Source: Martelella sp. NC20 | Lineage (GTDB): Bacteria; Pseudomonadota; Alphaproteobacteria; Rhizobiales; Rhizobiaceae | Direction of reading: 5' to 3' | Length of the DNA: 64,000 nt | NCBI RefSeq assembly: GCF_013459645.1 | Contig: NZ_CP054861.1 | Location: 1,972,001-2,036,000 of the forward strand | In this document: piece after piece, positions 27,149-35,931 of the stretch | How the letters are laid out: each line of letters opens with the position of its first letter | Numbering within the stretch: the first letter of the stretch is position 1 | The notes under the pieces: model-generated | What the model saw: the letters and a program-made list of their open reading frames with translations, nothing else | What the model was told of the DNA's origin: nothing | The model's database searches: none | Position numbers and translations under genes: made by a program

Positions 27149-28507
27149 TTAAGCGCTCTGGCGGCGGTCGCCCTGGCGGTTGCGCGGACGACGGGCCTTT
27201 GCCGGACGATTGCGATTGGCGTCGTCGCGCGGGGCGCCGTCACGCGGTGCGCCGTTGCGGGCTTCGCCCTGACGCGGGCCGGCATTGGCGGAAGGACGGG
27301 CGCGACGCGCGGGCTTGCCGTTTCCGGCGCCTCCGCGACCATTGCCGCGACCGCGGGCGGGGCGCTCGGCCATCGCATGCGGTACGCCGCTGGCAACCGT
27401 GATCTCGATGCCGGTCAGCTTCTGGATATCGCGCAGCAGCGCGGATTCCTCGGGCGTGCAGAATGCCACGGCCTTGCCTTCCTTGCCCGCGCGGGCGGTA
27501 CGGCCGATACGGTGAACGTAGGCATCGGCCACTTCCGGCAGGTCGTAATTGTAGACGTGGGTGACGCCGGGCACATCGATGCCGCGGGCTGCGACGTCGG
27601 TTGCGACCAGAACGTTGATCTCGCCGGTCTTGAAGGACTTCAGCGCCCGTTCGCGCTGACCCTGGCTCTTGTTGCCGTGGATCGAGGCGGTGGCGAAGCC
27701 GCGGCTTTCGAGATGCTTCATCAGCTTCTCGGCGCCGTGCTTGGTGCGCAGGAACACGATCGCGCGGCCTTCGGGGTTGTTGGTCAGTTCCTGACGCAGC
27801 AGTTCGACCTTGTCGTTCTTGCCGGCGACGAAGTGCACGGCCTGCTCGACCCTGTCGGCGGTCTTGCCGGGGGGAGTCACTTCAACGCGTTCCGGATTGG
27901 TCAGGAAGCGCTTCGAAAGCTCGGCGATCGATTTCGGCATGGTCGCCGAAAACAGCATGGTCTGGCGCGCGTCGGGCACCAGCGAGGAGATCTTCTTCAG
28001 GTCGTGGATGAAGCCGAGGTCGAGCATCTGGTCGGCCTCGTCCAGCACCAGATAACGCACGGCGGAAAGGTTCAGCGCCCTGCGGTCGAGCAGGTCGAGA
28101 AGCCGGCCGGGGGTCGCAACCAGAATGTCGGTGCCGCCGGCAAGCTGCTGCTGCTGGCGATTGATCGACGCGCCGCCGACAACGATGTTGACCTTGAGCG
28201 GGGTCTTGCGCGCAAAGATGCGCAGATGCTCGGCAATCTGGTTCACCAGTTCGCGCGTCGGCGCCAGAATCAGCGTCTTGACGGCCTTCGGGGCGGGCTT
28301 GCCGCCGTTGGCGAGCAGCATGTCGATGATCGGCAGGCCGAAAGCGGCGGTCTTGCCGGTGCCTGTCTGGGCAAGGCCCATCACGTCGCGGCCTTCGAGC
28401 ACCAGCGGAATGGCCTTCGCCTGGATCGGCGTCGGGGTTTCGTAACCTTCGGCGGAGACACGGGCAACGAGCTGGGCGGAAAGTCCAAGTGTATTAAAAT
28501 CAGTCAA
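27149..28507 (-). CDS. rhlE: DEAD-box ATP-dependent RNA helicase, RhlE-like
   Basis: About 452 aa. It has the full DEAD-box set in order: Q motif (ETPTPIQ), AQTGTGKTAAFGLP (I), PTRELVNQ (Ia), TPGRLLD (Ib), VLDEADQMLD (II), SATMP (III), ATDVAARGIDVPGVTHVYNYDLPE-region (V, cited here as ATDVAARGID) and HRIGRTARAG (VI). The C-terminal 70 residues are Arg/Gly/Asn-rich and low in complexity, a usual RNA-binding tail. Role: RNA remodelling in ribosome assembly or decay. No in-frame ATG fits the start; TTG at 28507 (TDFNTLGLS) is preferred, TTG at 28525 is the alternative with a distant GGAGG. Confidence 0.9.
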   Translation of the reverse strand: MTDFNTLGLSAQLVARVSAEGYETPTPIQAKAIPLVLEGRDVMGLAQTGTGKTAAFGLPIIDMLLANGGKPAPKAVKTLILAPTRELVNQIAEHLRIFARKTPLKVNIVVGGASINRQQQQLAGGTDILVATPGRLLDLLDRRALNLSAVRYLVLDEADQMLDLGFIHDLKKISSLVPDARQTMLFSATMPKSIAELSKRFLTNPERVEVTPPGKTADRVEQAVHFVAGKNDKVELLRQELTNNPEGRAIVFLRTKHGAEKLMKHLESRGFATASIHGNKSQGQRERALKSFKTGEINVLVATDVAARGIDVPGVTHVYNYDLPEVADAYVHRIGRTARAGKEGKAVAFCTPEESALLRDIQKLTGIEITVASGVPHAMAERPARGRGNGRGGAGNGKPARRARPSANAGPRQGEARNGAPRDGAPRDDANRNRPAKARRPRNRQGDRRQSA

Positions 28508-28784
28508 TTCAAAAGCGCCTTTCAAGGCATGCCGAAAGCCCTCCGCGCATTGCGACCAAACGCAAATGCCGGTGGTTTCGGTTTCAAGCGCCCCGCGTGA
28601 AGTGGGAACTTATTGGTGGAAAATGCCTTCCGCGCGCCGACTGGGAGCGCCGGACTTTATCATGCGCTTGACCTGGACTTGACGCGACCCGTTTCGGGTC
28701 ATCCGCGCCAGGCATGCTCACGCGGCATGCGAACAGGTGGAAAGCTGGGCTCTACATGATGCGCGGGCCTGCAAAAGTCAAGCA

Positions 28785-29471
28785 CTACCTCTCAGAGGGG
28801 CGACAACCGGCGAGCATTTCGCGCTTTCCGGCAAAACCCGGCCGCCGTTCGACGGTGAAGCCCGCCTTTAGCAGGTTGCGGCGCACGAAGCCGGCGGCGG
28901 CATAGGTGCCGAACGTGCCGCGGGCGGCGGTATGGTCAAAGACGGCGCGTATCAGGCTTTCGGACCACATGTCGGGATTGCGGGACGGCGCGAAGCCGTC
29001 GAGATACCAGGCGTCGAAACGGTCGGGCAGGGCCGTCAGCGCCTCCAGCGCATCGCCGCAGATCACGGTCAGCCGGGTTTGCGCGTCGGGTTCGATCGTG
29101 ATCACGCCTGCGGGATGCGCGGGCCATTGTGCAACAAGGGCTTGCCGTTCGGCGGCGATCTCGGGCCAGTGCGACAGCGCACGGTCGATATCGGCCTTGG
29201 TCATCGGGAACAGTTCGAACGAGGTGAAGCCAAGATGCCCGTCCGGGCGTCTGAGCGCTTTCCACTGGCGCAAGGTTTCGCAGAAATTCAGCCCCGTGCC
29301 GAAGCCGAGTTCGCCGATACGGAAGGGGCCGCCAGCCCGCCAGCGTTCCCCGAGCCGGTTGGCGTCGATGAACACGTGGCCGCATTCGGCCCGTCCATCC
29401 GCTTCGGAGAAGAAATGGTCCTGAAACGCTTCCGAAAACGGCCGGTCGCCGTCATCCCATGTCACGGTCAT
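28785..29471 (-). CDS. mnmD: tRNA 5-methylaminomethyl-2-thiouridine methyltransferase MnmD (stand-alone)
   Basis: About 228 aa. A SAM-binding fold with IGELGFGTGLNF is followed by FTSFELFPMTKADIDRAL and the AWYLDGFAPSRNPDMWS block that defines the MnmC N-terminal/DUF752 methyltransferase. It methylates nm5s2U34 to mnm5s2U34 in tRNAs. In E. coli this domain is fused to an FAD oxidoreductase (MnmC); here it stands alone, and the oxidoreductase is encoded on the other strand immediately next to it. The start ATG 29471 (MTVTWDDG) is chosen; an upstream ATG at 29516 would overlap the neighbour. Confidence 0.87.
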   Translation of the reverse strand: MTVTWDDGDRPFSEAFQDHFFSEADGRAECGHVFIDANRLGERWRAGGPFRIGELGFGTGLNFCETLRQWKALRRPDGHLGFTSFELFPMTKADIDRALSHWPEIAAERQALVAQWPAHPAGVITIEPDAQTRLTVICGDALEALTALPDRFDAWYLDGFAPSRNPDMWSESLIRAVFDHTAARGTFGTYAAAGFVRRNLLKAGFTVERRPGFAGKREMLAGCRPSER

Positions 29472-29523
29472 GTCAGAGCCTGTTTTTGTTGCATCCGCCC
29501 GCCATTTGTGGTCCATCGCCGGG

Positions 29524-30708
29524 ATGAATGACGCGCCCGGCCCCTCCCGTCAAATGCCATCTGCCGATCTTGCCGCCGACCTGGCAATTGTCGGCGGCGG
29601 CATCATGGGGCTGTGGGCGGCCTATCACGCTGAGAAGGCCGGGATCGACACCCTGCTGATCGACAGCGGCGCGCCGGCCACGAGCAATGGTCTGCTCGGT
29701 GCGCTGATGGCCTATATGCCGGATCAGTGGGATGAAAAGAAGCAGTACCAGTTCGAGGCGCTTGCCGCGCTGGAGGGACATATCCGCACGCTCGAGGCCG
29801 AGACCGGGCTCTCAACCGGTTATCGCCGCGCGGGCCGGGTGATGCCGCTTTACGCCGAACGGCAGGTCGAGACCGCCCGGCTGCGCGCCGATGCCGCCGC
29901 CCTCAACTGGCGTGAGGGCGGCCGTCGGTTCGAGTGGCGGGTGGTCCAGCATCCCCCGCTTGACGGCTGGCCCGCCGAAGATCCCGCAGCGCTCGCCTAT
30001 GTCCATGAAACCTTTGCCGCCCATATCTTTCCACGCGGCGTGGTCGCGGCGCTTCGGGCATTTCTTGAAAACGCCAGACATGTACGCCGGCTGACGGCGC
30101 CTGTCGCGGAAATCGACGCGACGGCGAAATGCCTGCGGTTGAGCGATGGCGGACGGATCGGTTTCGGGCGGGTTATCGTCTCAGCAGGCGTCGGCGGTTT
30201 CCCGCTGCTTCAGCCGCTCTGGGCGCCGGCCGGCAAGCCGCTCGGCCGCCCGGTCAAGGGGCAGGCGGCGCTGTTTGCCGCCGACTGCGACCCGTCCTTG
30301 CCGATCGTCTTCGATGACGGGCTTTACGTGATCGCGCACGAAGGCGGGCGTGTCGCCGTCGGCTCGACCACGGAGGATGAATTCGAAGATGGGGCGACCA
30401 CCGATCACCGCCTCGATGCCCTGATCGCGGCCGCGCGCAAAACCGTGCCGGCCCTGCGGGACGCGCCGGTCGTCGAACGCTGGGCCGGCTTGCGCCCGCG
30501 CGGCGTGCACCGCGAGCCGATGATCGGCGCGATCGAGGCCTTTCCGGATGTCGTCGCGCTTGGCGGCGGCTTCAAGACCAGTTTCGGCATCGCCTACCGG
30601 CTGGCGGACCACGCGGTGCGGCTTGCCACCGGCATGGCGGTTGCGCCGCTGCCGGAAATATACGATCCCGGCATCTATCTGAGGCGGGCGGAAGGCCGGG
30701 CGAAATAG
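29524..30708 (+). CDS. FAD-dependent oxidoreductase (DAO family), probable split MnmC oxidoreductase partner
   Basis: About 394 aa. The FAD dinucleotide-binding loop is AIVGGGIMGLWAAYHAEKAG near the N-terminus. The middle contains PRGVVAALRAFLE and GRPVKGQAALF, and the C-terminus has ERWAGLRPRGVHREPMIG and GGGFKTSFGIAYRLADH, a DAO-family layout shared with the MnmC C-terminal domain. It would remove the carboxymethyl group from cmnm5s2U34. The assignment rests on fold plus its divergent contact with mnmD, about 52 bases away, so another amine oxidase is possible. An ATG at 29470 would extend it by 18 codons into the mnmD start. Confidence 0.65.
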   Translation: MNDAPGPSRQMPSADLAADLAIVGGGIMGLWAAYHAEKAGIDTLLIDSGAPATSNGLLGALMAYMPDQWDEKKQYQFEALAALEGHIRTLEAETGLSTGYRRAGRVMPLYAERQVETARLRADAAALNWREGGRRFEWRVVQHPPLDGWPAEDPAALAYVHETFAAHIFPRGVVAALRAFLENARHVRRLTAPVAEIDATAKCLRLSDGGRIGFGRVIVSAGVGGFPLLQPLWAPAGKPLGRPVKGQAALFAADCDPSLPIVFDDGLYVIAHEGGRVAVGSTTEDEFEDGATTDHRLDALIAAARKTVPALRDAPVVERWAGLRPRGVHREPMIGAIEAFPDVVALGGGFKTSFGIAYRLADHAVRLATGMAVAPLPEIYDPGIYLRRAEGRAK

Positions 30709-30793
30709 CGCCTCGGCCGGTAAGCCCGTCGTATCCCTGTCATCGGAATCAGCTATCGGAGGAGCGAGAAACCGCTTCCCCAAGTGATCCGCG

Positions 30794-31510
30794 ATGCCCG
30801 CCGAACGCTATGCCATCTGCTTTACGCCATCGCCGCATGACGGGCTCGCCATTGTGGGCGCCAACTGGGTCGGGCGGAACGCGTTTTCGGGTGCTGCGGT
30901 CGAACCGCCGATGATCGTCGGCCTGCCGCTTGCAGAAATCGCCTATCACACCGCGCTGCCGCGCCGCTACGGCTTTCAGGGCATGCTGAAATCGCCGTTC
31001 CATCTGGCCGAGGGCATGAGCGAGCAGATGCTGCTGAAGGCGATGATGCGCTTTGCCATGCGCTTTCATCCCTTCACCCTGCCGCCGCTCAGGGTCGTGC
31101 ACCGCGGCAACATGCTGGCGCTTGCGCCAATGACGGCCGTGCCCGCGCTCGATACGCTTGCCGCCAGCATCGTCACCGAATTCGACAGCTTTCGCGCGCC
31201 GCTTTCCGAAGCCGAGATCGAGCGGCGGGCGTCGGGAGGCCTGACGCCGGTGCAGTTTTCCAACCTGCATCGCTGGGGCGAGCCGGATGTGCTTACCGCC
31301 TTCTCCTTCCACATGCCGCTGACCGGCCCGCTCGCAGCGGCGGAGATGCCGCGCATGGAGCGCTCGCTGGAAGCGTTTTTCGGGCCGATCCTGCTGGAGC
31401 CGGTCGAGGTCGACCATATCGCGCTGTTCATCGAGGAGGAGCCCGGCGCGCCTTTCTGCGTCCATTCGCTGCACCCGATGGGCGCCCTCCGGGCACGGCA
31501 GTCGGCGTAG
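30794..31510 (+). CDS. DUF1045 protein (2H phosphoesterase-like), phosphonate-operon type
   Basis: 238 aa. It starts RYAICFTPSPHDGLAIVGANWVGR and carries two His motifs, SPFHLAEG near 77 and FSFHMPLTGP near 177, the pattern of the two-histidine phosphoesterase superfamily to which DUF1045 belongs. The family is known mainly from phosphonate operons (phn), but no phn gene is nearby; instead puuE and the ureide pathway follow on the same strand, 123 bases downstream. Its role here is unknown. Weak five-base hairpin (31538-31551) after its stop may end its transcript. Confidence 0.7.
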   Translation: MPAERYAICFTPSPHDGLAIVGANWVGRNAFSGAAVEPPMIVGLPLAEIAYHTALPRRYGFQGMLKSPFHLAEGMSEQMLLKAMMRFAMRFHPFTLPPLRVVHRGNMLALAPMTAVPALDTLAASIVTEFDSFRAPLSEAEIERRASGGLTPVQFSNLHRWGEPDVLTAFSFHMPLTGPLAAAEMPRMERSLEAFFGPILLEPVEVDHIALFIEEEPGAPFCVHSLHPMGALRARQSA

Positions 31511-31633
31511 GGCTTTGCGTACGATCGCTCGATGGACAGGGGTTTTCCCCTTGATTTGTGCCGGTTTTTTCGCCTTGCCTCTTCCGGCGATGCCAGCCGT
31601 CGTCTACCGTCGGCAGGAAAGAGAGTCGAGGGC

Positions 31634-32572
31634 ATGATGAACGCTGAAACAAGCGCATATCCGCGCGAACTTGTGGGATACGGCCGCAATCCGCCGGATC
31701 CGAAATGGCCGGGCGATGCCAATATCGCCGTGCAGTTCGTGATCAATTACGAGGAGGGCGGCGAGAGTTGCATTCTCGATGGCGACCCCGCCTCCGAATG
31801 TCTGCTGTCGGAAATCGTCGGCGCCGAGGCCTGGCCCGGCCAGCGCAATCTCAACATGGAATCGCTTTACGAATATGGCTCGCGCGCCGGGTTCTGGCGG
31901 CTGTGGCGGCTGTTCACGCGCATGGACATACCGGTCACCGTCTATGGCGTGACACGGGCCATGGCGCGCAATCCGGAAGCCGTCGCCGCCATGAAGGAGG
32001 CCGGATGGGAAATCGCCAGCCACGGTCTCAGATGGCTCGAATACAAGGATTTCGATATCGAGACCGAACGCGCCCATATTCGCGAGGCGGTGCGGCTTCA
32101 TACCGAAATCACCGGCGAGCGGCCCTACGGCCTCTATCAGGGCAAGCCCTCGGTCAACACGCTCGACCTCGTCATGGAGGAGGGCGGCTTCCTCTATTCC
32201 TCCGACAGCTATGCCGATGACCTGCCCTATTGGGTGCGCGACCCCGAGGGCAGGCCGTTCCTGCGCATTCCCTATACGCTCGACAATAACGACATGCGCT
32301 TCGCCACGCCCCAGGGCTTCAATTCCGGCGAACAGTTCTTCACCTATCTGCGGGACGCCTTCGAGACGCTCTATGACGAGGGCCGCGATGGCGCGCCGAA
32401 GATGATGTCGATCGGGCTTCACTGCCGCCTCGTCGGCAAGCCGGGGCGGCTGGCGGGGCTGAAGCGCTTCCTTGACTACGTCCAGAACCACGACAAGGTC
32501 TGGATCGCGCGGCGGATCGAGATCGCGCGTCACTGGTATGAAAACCACCTGCCAAAGGAAGATGCGCGATGA
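31634..32572 (+). CDS. puuE: Allantoinase PuuE (polysaccharide-deacetylase fold)
   Basis: 312 aa. It hydrolyses allantoin to allantoate without the amidohydrolase fold of classical allantoinases. Markers: an AVQFVINYEEGGESCILDG opening, WPGQRNLNMESLYEYGSRAG, EIASHGLRWLEYKD and GLYQGKPSVNT. The ATG at 31634 (or 31637) follows GAGGG; upstream frame is open but not conserved. First gene of a tight operon puuE-uraD-alc-allA-uraH, with uraD overlapping its last four bases. Confidence 0.92.
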   Translation: MMNAETSAYPRELVGYGRNPPDPKWPGDANIAVQFVINYEEGGESCILDGDPASECLLSEIVGAEAWPGQRNLNMESLYEYGSRAGFWRLWRLFTRMDIPVTVYGVTRAMARNPEAVAAMKEAGWEIASHGLRWLEYKDFDIETERAHIREAVRLHTEITGERPYGLYQGKPSVNTLDLVMEEGGFLYSSDSYADDLPYWVRDPEGRPFLRIPYTLDNNDMRFATPQGFNSGEQFFTYLRDAFETLYDEGRDGAPKMMSIGLHCRLVGKPGRLAGLKRFLDYVQNHDKVWIARRIEIARHWYENHLPKEDAR

Positions 32573-33063
32573 TAAGCCGCGATGAATTCGTCAGCCGTTT
32601 CGGCGGCGTCTATGAGCATTCCTCTTTCATCGCCGAGCGGGCCTTCGACCGGGGGCTGATCCGGGAGCCGCTGACGGCCACGGGCGTGGATCAGGCCCTT
32701 GCCGCCGTATTCCGCGCGGCGCATGAGGATGAACGGCTCGGCGTGCTGCGCGCCCATCCCGATCTTGCGGGCAAGCTTGCGATTGCCGGCGAACTGACCG
32801 AGGAGAGCCGCCGCGAGCAGGCCGGCGCCGGCCTCGACCGGCTGTCGCCGGAAGAGCATGCCGAGTTTACGAAACTCAATTCCGCCTATATAGACAAGTA
32901 CAAGTTTCCTTTCATTATTGCGGTCAGCGGCCTCGATAAGGACGATATTCTCTCCGCCTTCAGGCAACGGATCGACAATTCCGCGGCCGTTGAGCTTGAA
33001 ACAGCCTGTGCTGAGGTCGAGAAGATCGCCGGTCTCAGGCTGCGCCACATGCTCGCGGAGTAA
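32569..33063 (+). CDS. uraD: OHCU decarboxylase
   Basis: 164 aa. It decarboxylates 2-oxo-4-hydroxy-4-carboxy-5-ureidoimidazoline to (S)-allantoin. Family signatures: FVSRFGGVYEHSSFIAERAF at the N-terminus, the catalytic-region RAHPDLAGKL with His63, and FTKLNSAYIDKYKFPFIIAV. The start overlaps puuE (ATGA). Acts between uraH and puuE in the pathway. Alc follows three bases later. Confidence 0.95.
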   Translation: MISRDEFVSRFGGVYEHSSFIAERAFDRGLIREPLTATGVDQALAAVFRAAHEDERLGVLRAHPDLAGKLAIAGELTEESRREQAGAGLDRLSPEEHAEFTKLNSAYIDKYKFPFIIAVSGLDKDDILSAFRQRIDNSAAVELETACAEVEKIAGLRLRHMLAE

Positions 33064-33066
33064 TAT

Positions 33067-34098
33067 ATGTCAGACCAAGAGACGTCCGTAGCCCTGCCCG
33101 ATTTCGCGGTCGGTGCGATCAACCTTGCTTCCGCCCGGCTCGGCGCGCGGGCGATTTTTGCCACGGACCAGTTCTTCGCGCCGCTTGCCCGGATGCTGAA
33201 GGACGATGCCGCCGTGTTCCTGTCCGGCGAATACGACGAGCACGGCAAGTGGATGGATGGCTGGGAAAGCCGCCGCAAGCGCGTGCCCGGCCACGACTGG
33301 GCGATCATCCGGCTCGCCATGCCCGGGCGAATTCGCGGTTTCGATGTCGATACCACCCATTTCACCGGCAACTACCCGCCGCAATGTTCGATCGAGGGCT
33401 GTTTCATGGACAGCGGCGAGCCGGACGAGAACGCCGATTGGCAGGCGGTGCTGCCGGTTTCCGATCTCGGCCCCGACCGGCACCATTATTACGAAATGGA
33501 TCAGGAAACGCGCCAGAAGGTGTTCACCCATCTTCGTCTCCACATCTTTCCCGATGGCGGCATCGCGCGGCTCAGGGTCTACGGCTCCGCCTATTTCAAC
33601 TGGGACAAGGTCGGCGAGAACGAGGAGATCGACCTCGCCTATATCTTCGGCGGCACTCATGCGCTGCACTGGTCGGATGCCCATTACGGCCATCCGGACC
33701 GGATGCTGGCGCCCGGACGCGGCATCAATATGGGCGATGGCTGGGAAACCGCGCGCCGCCGCGGGCCGGGCCATGACTGGGTGATCTTCAAGCTCGGCCA
33801 TCCCGGCGTCATCCGCCGCGTCGTTGCCGATACCGCTCATTTCAAGGGCAATTATCCCGATACCTGCATGCTGCTCGGCGCCAACCTGGCCGACCAGAAG
33901 GACGTCTTCAGCATGGAGGAGATCGAAGCCTCCGAGGGCTGGCAGCCGATTCTCCAGCAGACCAAGCTGCAGGCCGATCATATCCATGAATTCGGCGGCA
34001 GCGCGGTCGCGAATATCGGTCCTGTCACCCATGTTCGGCTTGCGATCTTTCCCGATGGCGGCATCAGCCGGCTGAGGCTCTACGGGGTGAAGGCATGA
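33067..34098 (+). CDS. alc: Allantoicase
   Basis: 343 aa. It hydrolyses allantoate to (S)-ureidoglycolate and urea. Two tandem allantoicase domains are visible as an internal repeat: first [12 protein letters not shown] (about 97-108) with [13 protein letters not shown], second [13 protein letters not shown] with [13 protein letters not shown]; each ends with an IFPDGGI-RLR strand. This bacterial pathway therefore uses allantoicase rather than allantoate amidohydrolase and releases urea. The stop overlaps the allA start by four bases. Confidence 0.95.
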   Translation: MSDQETSVALPDFAVGAINLASARLGARAIFATDQFFAPLARMLKDDAAVFLSGEYDEHGKWMDGWESRRKRVPGHDWAIIRLAMPGRIRGFDVDTTHFTGNYPPQCSIEGCFMDSGEPDENADWQAVLPVSDLGPDRHHYYEMDQETRQKVFTHLRLHIFPDGGIARLRVYGSAYFNWDKVGENEEIDLAYIFGGTHALHWSDAHYGHPDRMLAPGRGINMGDGWETARRRGPGHDWVIFKLGHPGVIRRVVADTAHFKGNYPDTCMLLGANLADQKDVFSMEEIEASEGWQPILQQTKLQADHIHEFGGSAVANIGPVTHVRLAIFPDGGISRLRLYGVKA

Positions 34099-34592
34099 CA
34101 AGGCTGGCGCTTGAACGGCTGACGCCGGAGGCGTTCGCGCCGTTCGGCGCCGTGATTGCGCCAGACCCCGCCACGGCAAGGCTGATCAATGGCGGCACGA
34201 CCACGCGGTTTCACGAACTCGCCCGCGTAGAAGCGCTGGGCGAGGGGGCTTGCGTGATCATCAGCATTTTCCGGGGAGAGCCGCGCCGCTTTCCCTATCA
34301 GGTCGACATGATGGAGCGCCATCCGCTCGGCAGCCAGAGCTTCTCGCCGCTGTCGTCCCGCCCCTTTCTGGTTGTGGTCGCCGAAGATGACAATGGCGCG
34401 CCGTCGGCCCCGCGGGTGTTTTTCGCCGAAAGCGGCCAGGGCGTGAACTATGACGCCAATGTCTGGCACCACCCGCTGATGACGCTCGGCGAGGCCAGCG
34501 ATTTTCTGGTTGTTGATCGCGCCGGCCCGGGCGACAATCTCGAAGAGTATCGTTATCGCGAACCGTTCATCATCGAGGAGGCATATCCATGA
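34095..34592 (+). CDS. allA: Ureidoglycolate lyase
   Basis: 165 aa cupin-like enzyme releasing glyoxylate and urea from ureidoglycolate. Signatures: [40 protein letters not shown] and the [11 protein letters not shown] metal-site region. It lies directly after alc with a four-base overlap, matching its place in the pathway. The uraH start overlaps its stop by four bases. Confidence 0.94.
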   Translation: MTRLALERLTPEAFAPFGAVIAPDPATARLINGGTTTRFHELARVEALGEGACVIISIFRGEPRRFPYQVDMMERHPLGSQSFSPLSSRPFLVVVAEDDNGAPSAPRVFFAESGQGVNYDANVWHHPLMTLGEASDFLVVDRAGPGDNLEEYRYREPFIIEEAYP

Positions 34593-34945
34593 CCGGCCTG
34601 ACCACCCATGTTCTCGACACCGCGCTTGGCCAGCCGGCTTCACAGATGAGGATCGATCTCTACCGCATCAACGGCGCCGAGCGGATCTTTCTCAAGACCG
34701 TCTATACCAATGACGACGGCCGTATCGACGGCGGCGCGATGCTGACGGCGCAGGAGATCGAGCCGGGCCAGTACGAACTGGTTTTCTTTGCCGGGGATTA
34801 CCTGCGGCGCACCGGCGCGACCCTGACCGATCCCGCCTTTCTGGAGGATATCCCGCTGCGGTTCTCGATCGCCGATGTCACCGCGCATTACCACGTGCCG
34901 CTGCTCGTCTCGGCCCATGCCTATTCGACCTATCGGGGCAGCTGA
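34589..34945 (+). CDS. uraH: 5-Hydroxyisourate hydrolase (transthyretin-like)
   Basis: 118 aa. It hydrolyses 5-hydroxyisourate, the product of urate oxidation, to OHCU. The start [14 protein letters not shown] includes the active-site His7, and the protein ends with the diagnostic YRGS tail that separates HIU hydrolase from vertebrate transthyretin; [16 protein letters not shown] precedes it. No signal peptide, so cytoplasmic. One-base overlap (TGATG) with the following phosphoesterase gene. Confidence 0.96.
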   Translation: MTGLTTHVLDTALGQPASQMRIDLYRINGAERIFLKTVYTNDDGRIDGGAMLTAQEIEPGQYELVFFAGDYLRRTGATLTDPAFLEDIPLRFSIADVTAHYHVPLLVSAHAYSTYRGS

Positions 34946-35697
34946 TGAAGATTGCCGCGATTGCCGACATTCACGGCAATATCGATGCGCTCGAGGCCGT
35001 GCTTGCCGATATCGCGCGCCAGCAGCCGGACCTGATCGTCAACCTCGGCGACAGCCTGTCCGGCCCGCTTGCCGCCGGCGAAACCGCGGCCCGTCTGCTG
35101 CCGCTCGGCCTGACCACGGTGCGCGGCAATCACGATCGCGCCCTGGTCGACCGGCCCTTCGAGGAGATGGGCGACTGGGAACAGCCGATCTTCCGCGAAC
35201 TGATGCCCGACGCCCTCCAGTGGATCCGCGACATGCCGAGCGCCGCCGTGGTCGCGCAGGAGGTTTATCTGTGCCACGCCACGCCGAAGGACGACGGCGT
35301 GATGTGGCTGGAGGAACTGCTCGAAAACGGCCGCTTCACCATGCGCGGCCAGCCGGAGATCGAGGCCTTCGCGGCCGGCGTTTCCTATCCGCTGATCCTG
35401 TGCGGCCACAGCCATGTCGCCCGCTCAGTGATGCTTTCCGATGGCCGCCTGATCGTCAATCCGGGCTCGGTCGGCTGCCCGGGCTTCGCCTACCACATCC
35501 CCGTTGACCACAAGCTCGAAACCGCAACGCCGTTTGCTTGCTATGCCATGATCGAAAAGACGGAGTTGGGCTGGACGCCGAGTTTCCGGCAGGTGCGCTA
35601 CGATACCAGCCGGATGGTCGCAATGGCGCGGGAGCGGGGGTACGAGGATTGGGCGCGGGTTCTGGCGACGGGCTGGGTGGGAGAATCTCTGGCCTGA
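34945..35697 (+). CDS. Metallophosphoesterase, YfcE-type
   Basis: 250 aa. Motifs: AIADIHGN near residue 5, NLGDSLSGP near 35, VRGNHDRAL, LCHATP, LCGHSHV and IVNPGSVGCPGF. This is the calcineurin-like phosphodiesterase group close to YfcE, acting on small phosphodiesters. Coupled to uraH by a one-base overlap, so co-transcribed with ureide degradation, though no phosphate ester is known in that pathway. Its role there is unexplained. Confidence 0.85.
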   Translation: MKIAAIADIHGNIDALEAVLADIARQQPDLIVNLGDSLSGPLAAGETAARLLPLGLTTVRGNHDRALVDRPFEEMGDWEQPIFRELMPDALQWIRDMPSAAVVAQEVYLCHATPKDDGVMWLEELLENGRFTMRGQPEIEAFAAGVSYPLILCGHSHVARSVMLSDGRLIVNPGSVGCPGFAYHIPVDHKLETATPFACYAMIEKTELGWTPSFRQVRYDTSRMVAMARERGYEDWARVLATGWVGESLA

Positions 35698-35725
35698 ACG
35701 AGCCGTCTTTGGGCTCGCCGCACAG

Positions 35726-35885
35726 CCCCCCAAACTTCTCGCCCCGGAGGGGAGAGATGTCGCGAACGCGACAGTGAGGGGGGAGACTATCACCGCGGAG
35801 GCCCTTACGGGTCGAAATGCCGCGCCACCCTCACTGCCCCTGTCGGGGCATCTCTCCCGCCAGCGGGAGAGAGTATTGGGGGGAG
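35726..35885. repeat. Long inverted intergenic repeat with internal hairpins
   Basis: CCCCCCAA (about 35726) is inverted as TTGGGGGG (about 35876). Inside, the left arm reads GGAGAGATGTCGCGAAC then GCGACAGTGAGGG, and the right arm is its approximate reverse complement with CCTCACTGCCCC, TGTC, GGGGCATCTCTCC. Each arm has its own hairpin (GTCGC/GCGAC at 35759-35772; GCCCC/GGGGC at 35836-35849). This is a Rhizobiales-style repeat between the plus-strand ureide operon and the minus-strand lldD gene, so it may also act as a bidirectional terminator. Confidence 0.65.
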
Positions 35886-35931
35886 CAAGCGGCGTATCTC
35901 CCCAAAGTACCAAGCGCCCTTTGCGCTTCCC

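Noticed and set aside
26945..28600. 551-codon plus-strand frame across the repeat and the helicase
   Set aside because: It starts inside the palindromic repeat and is antisense to every DEAD-box motif.
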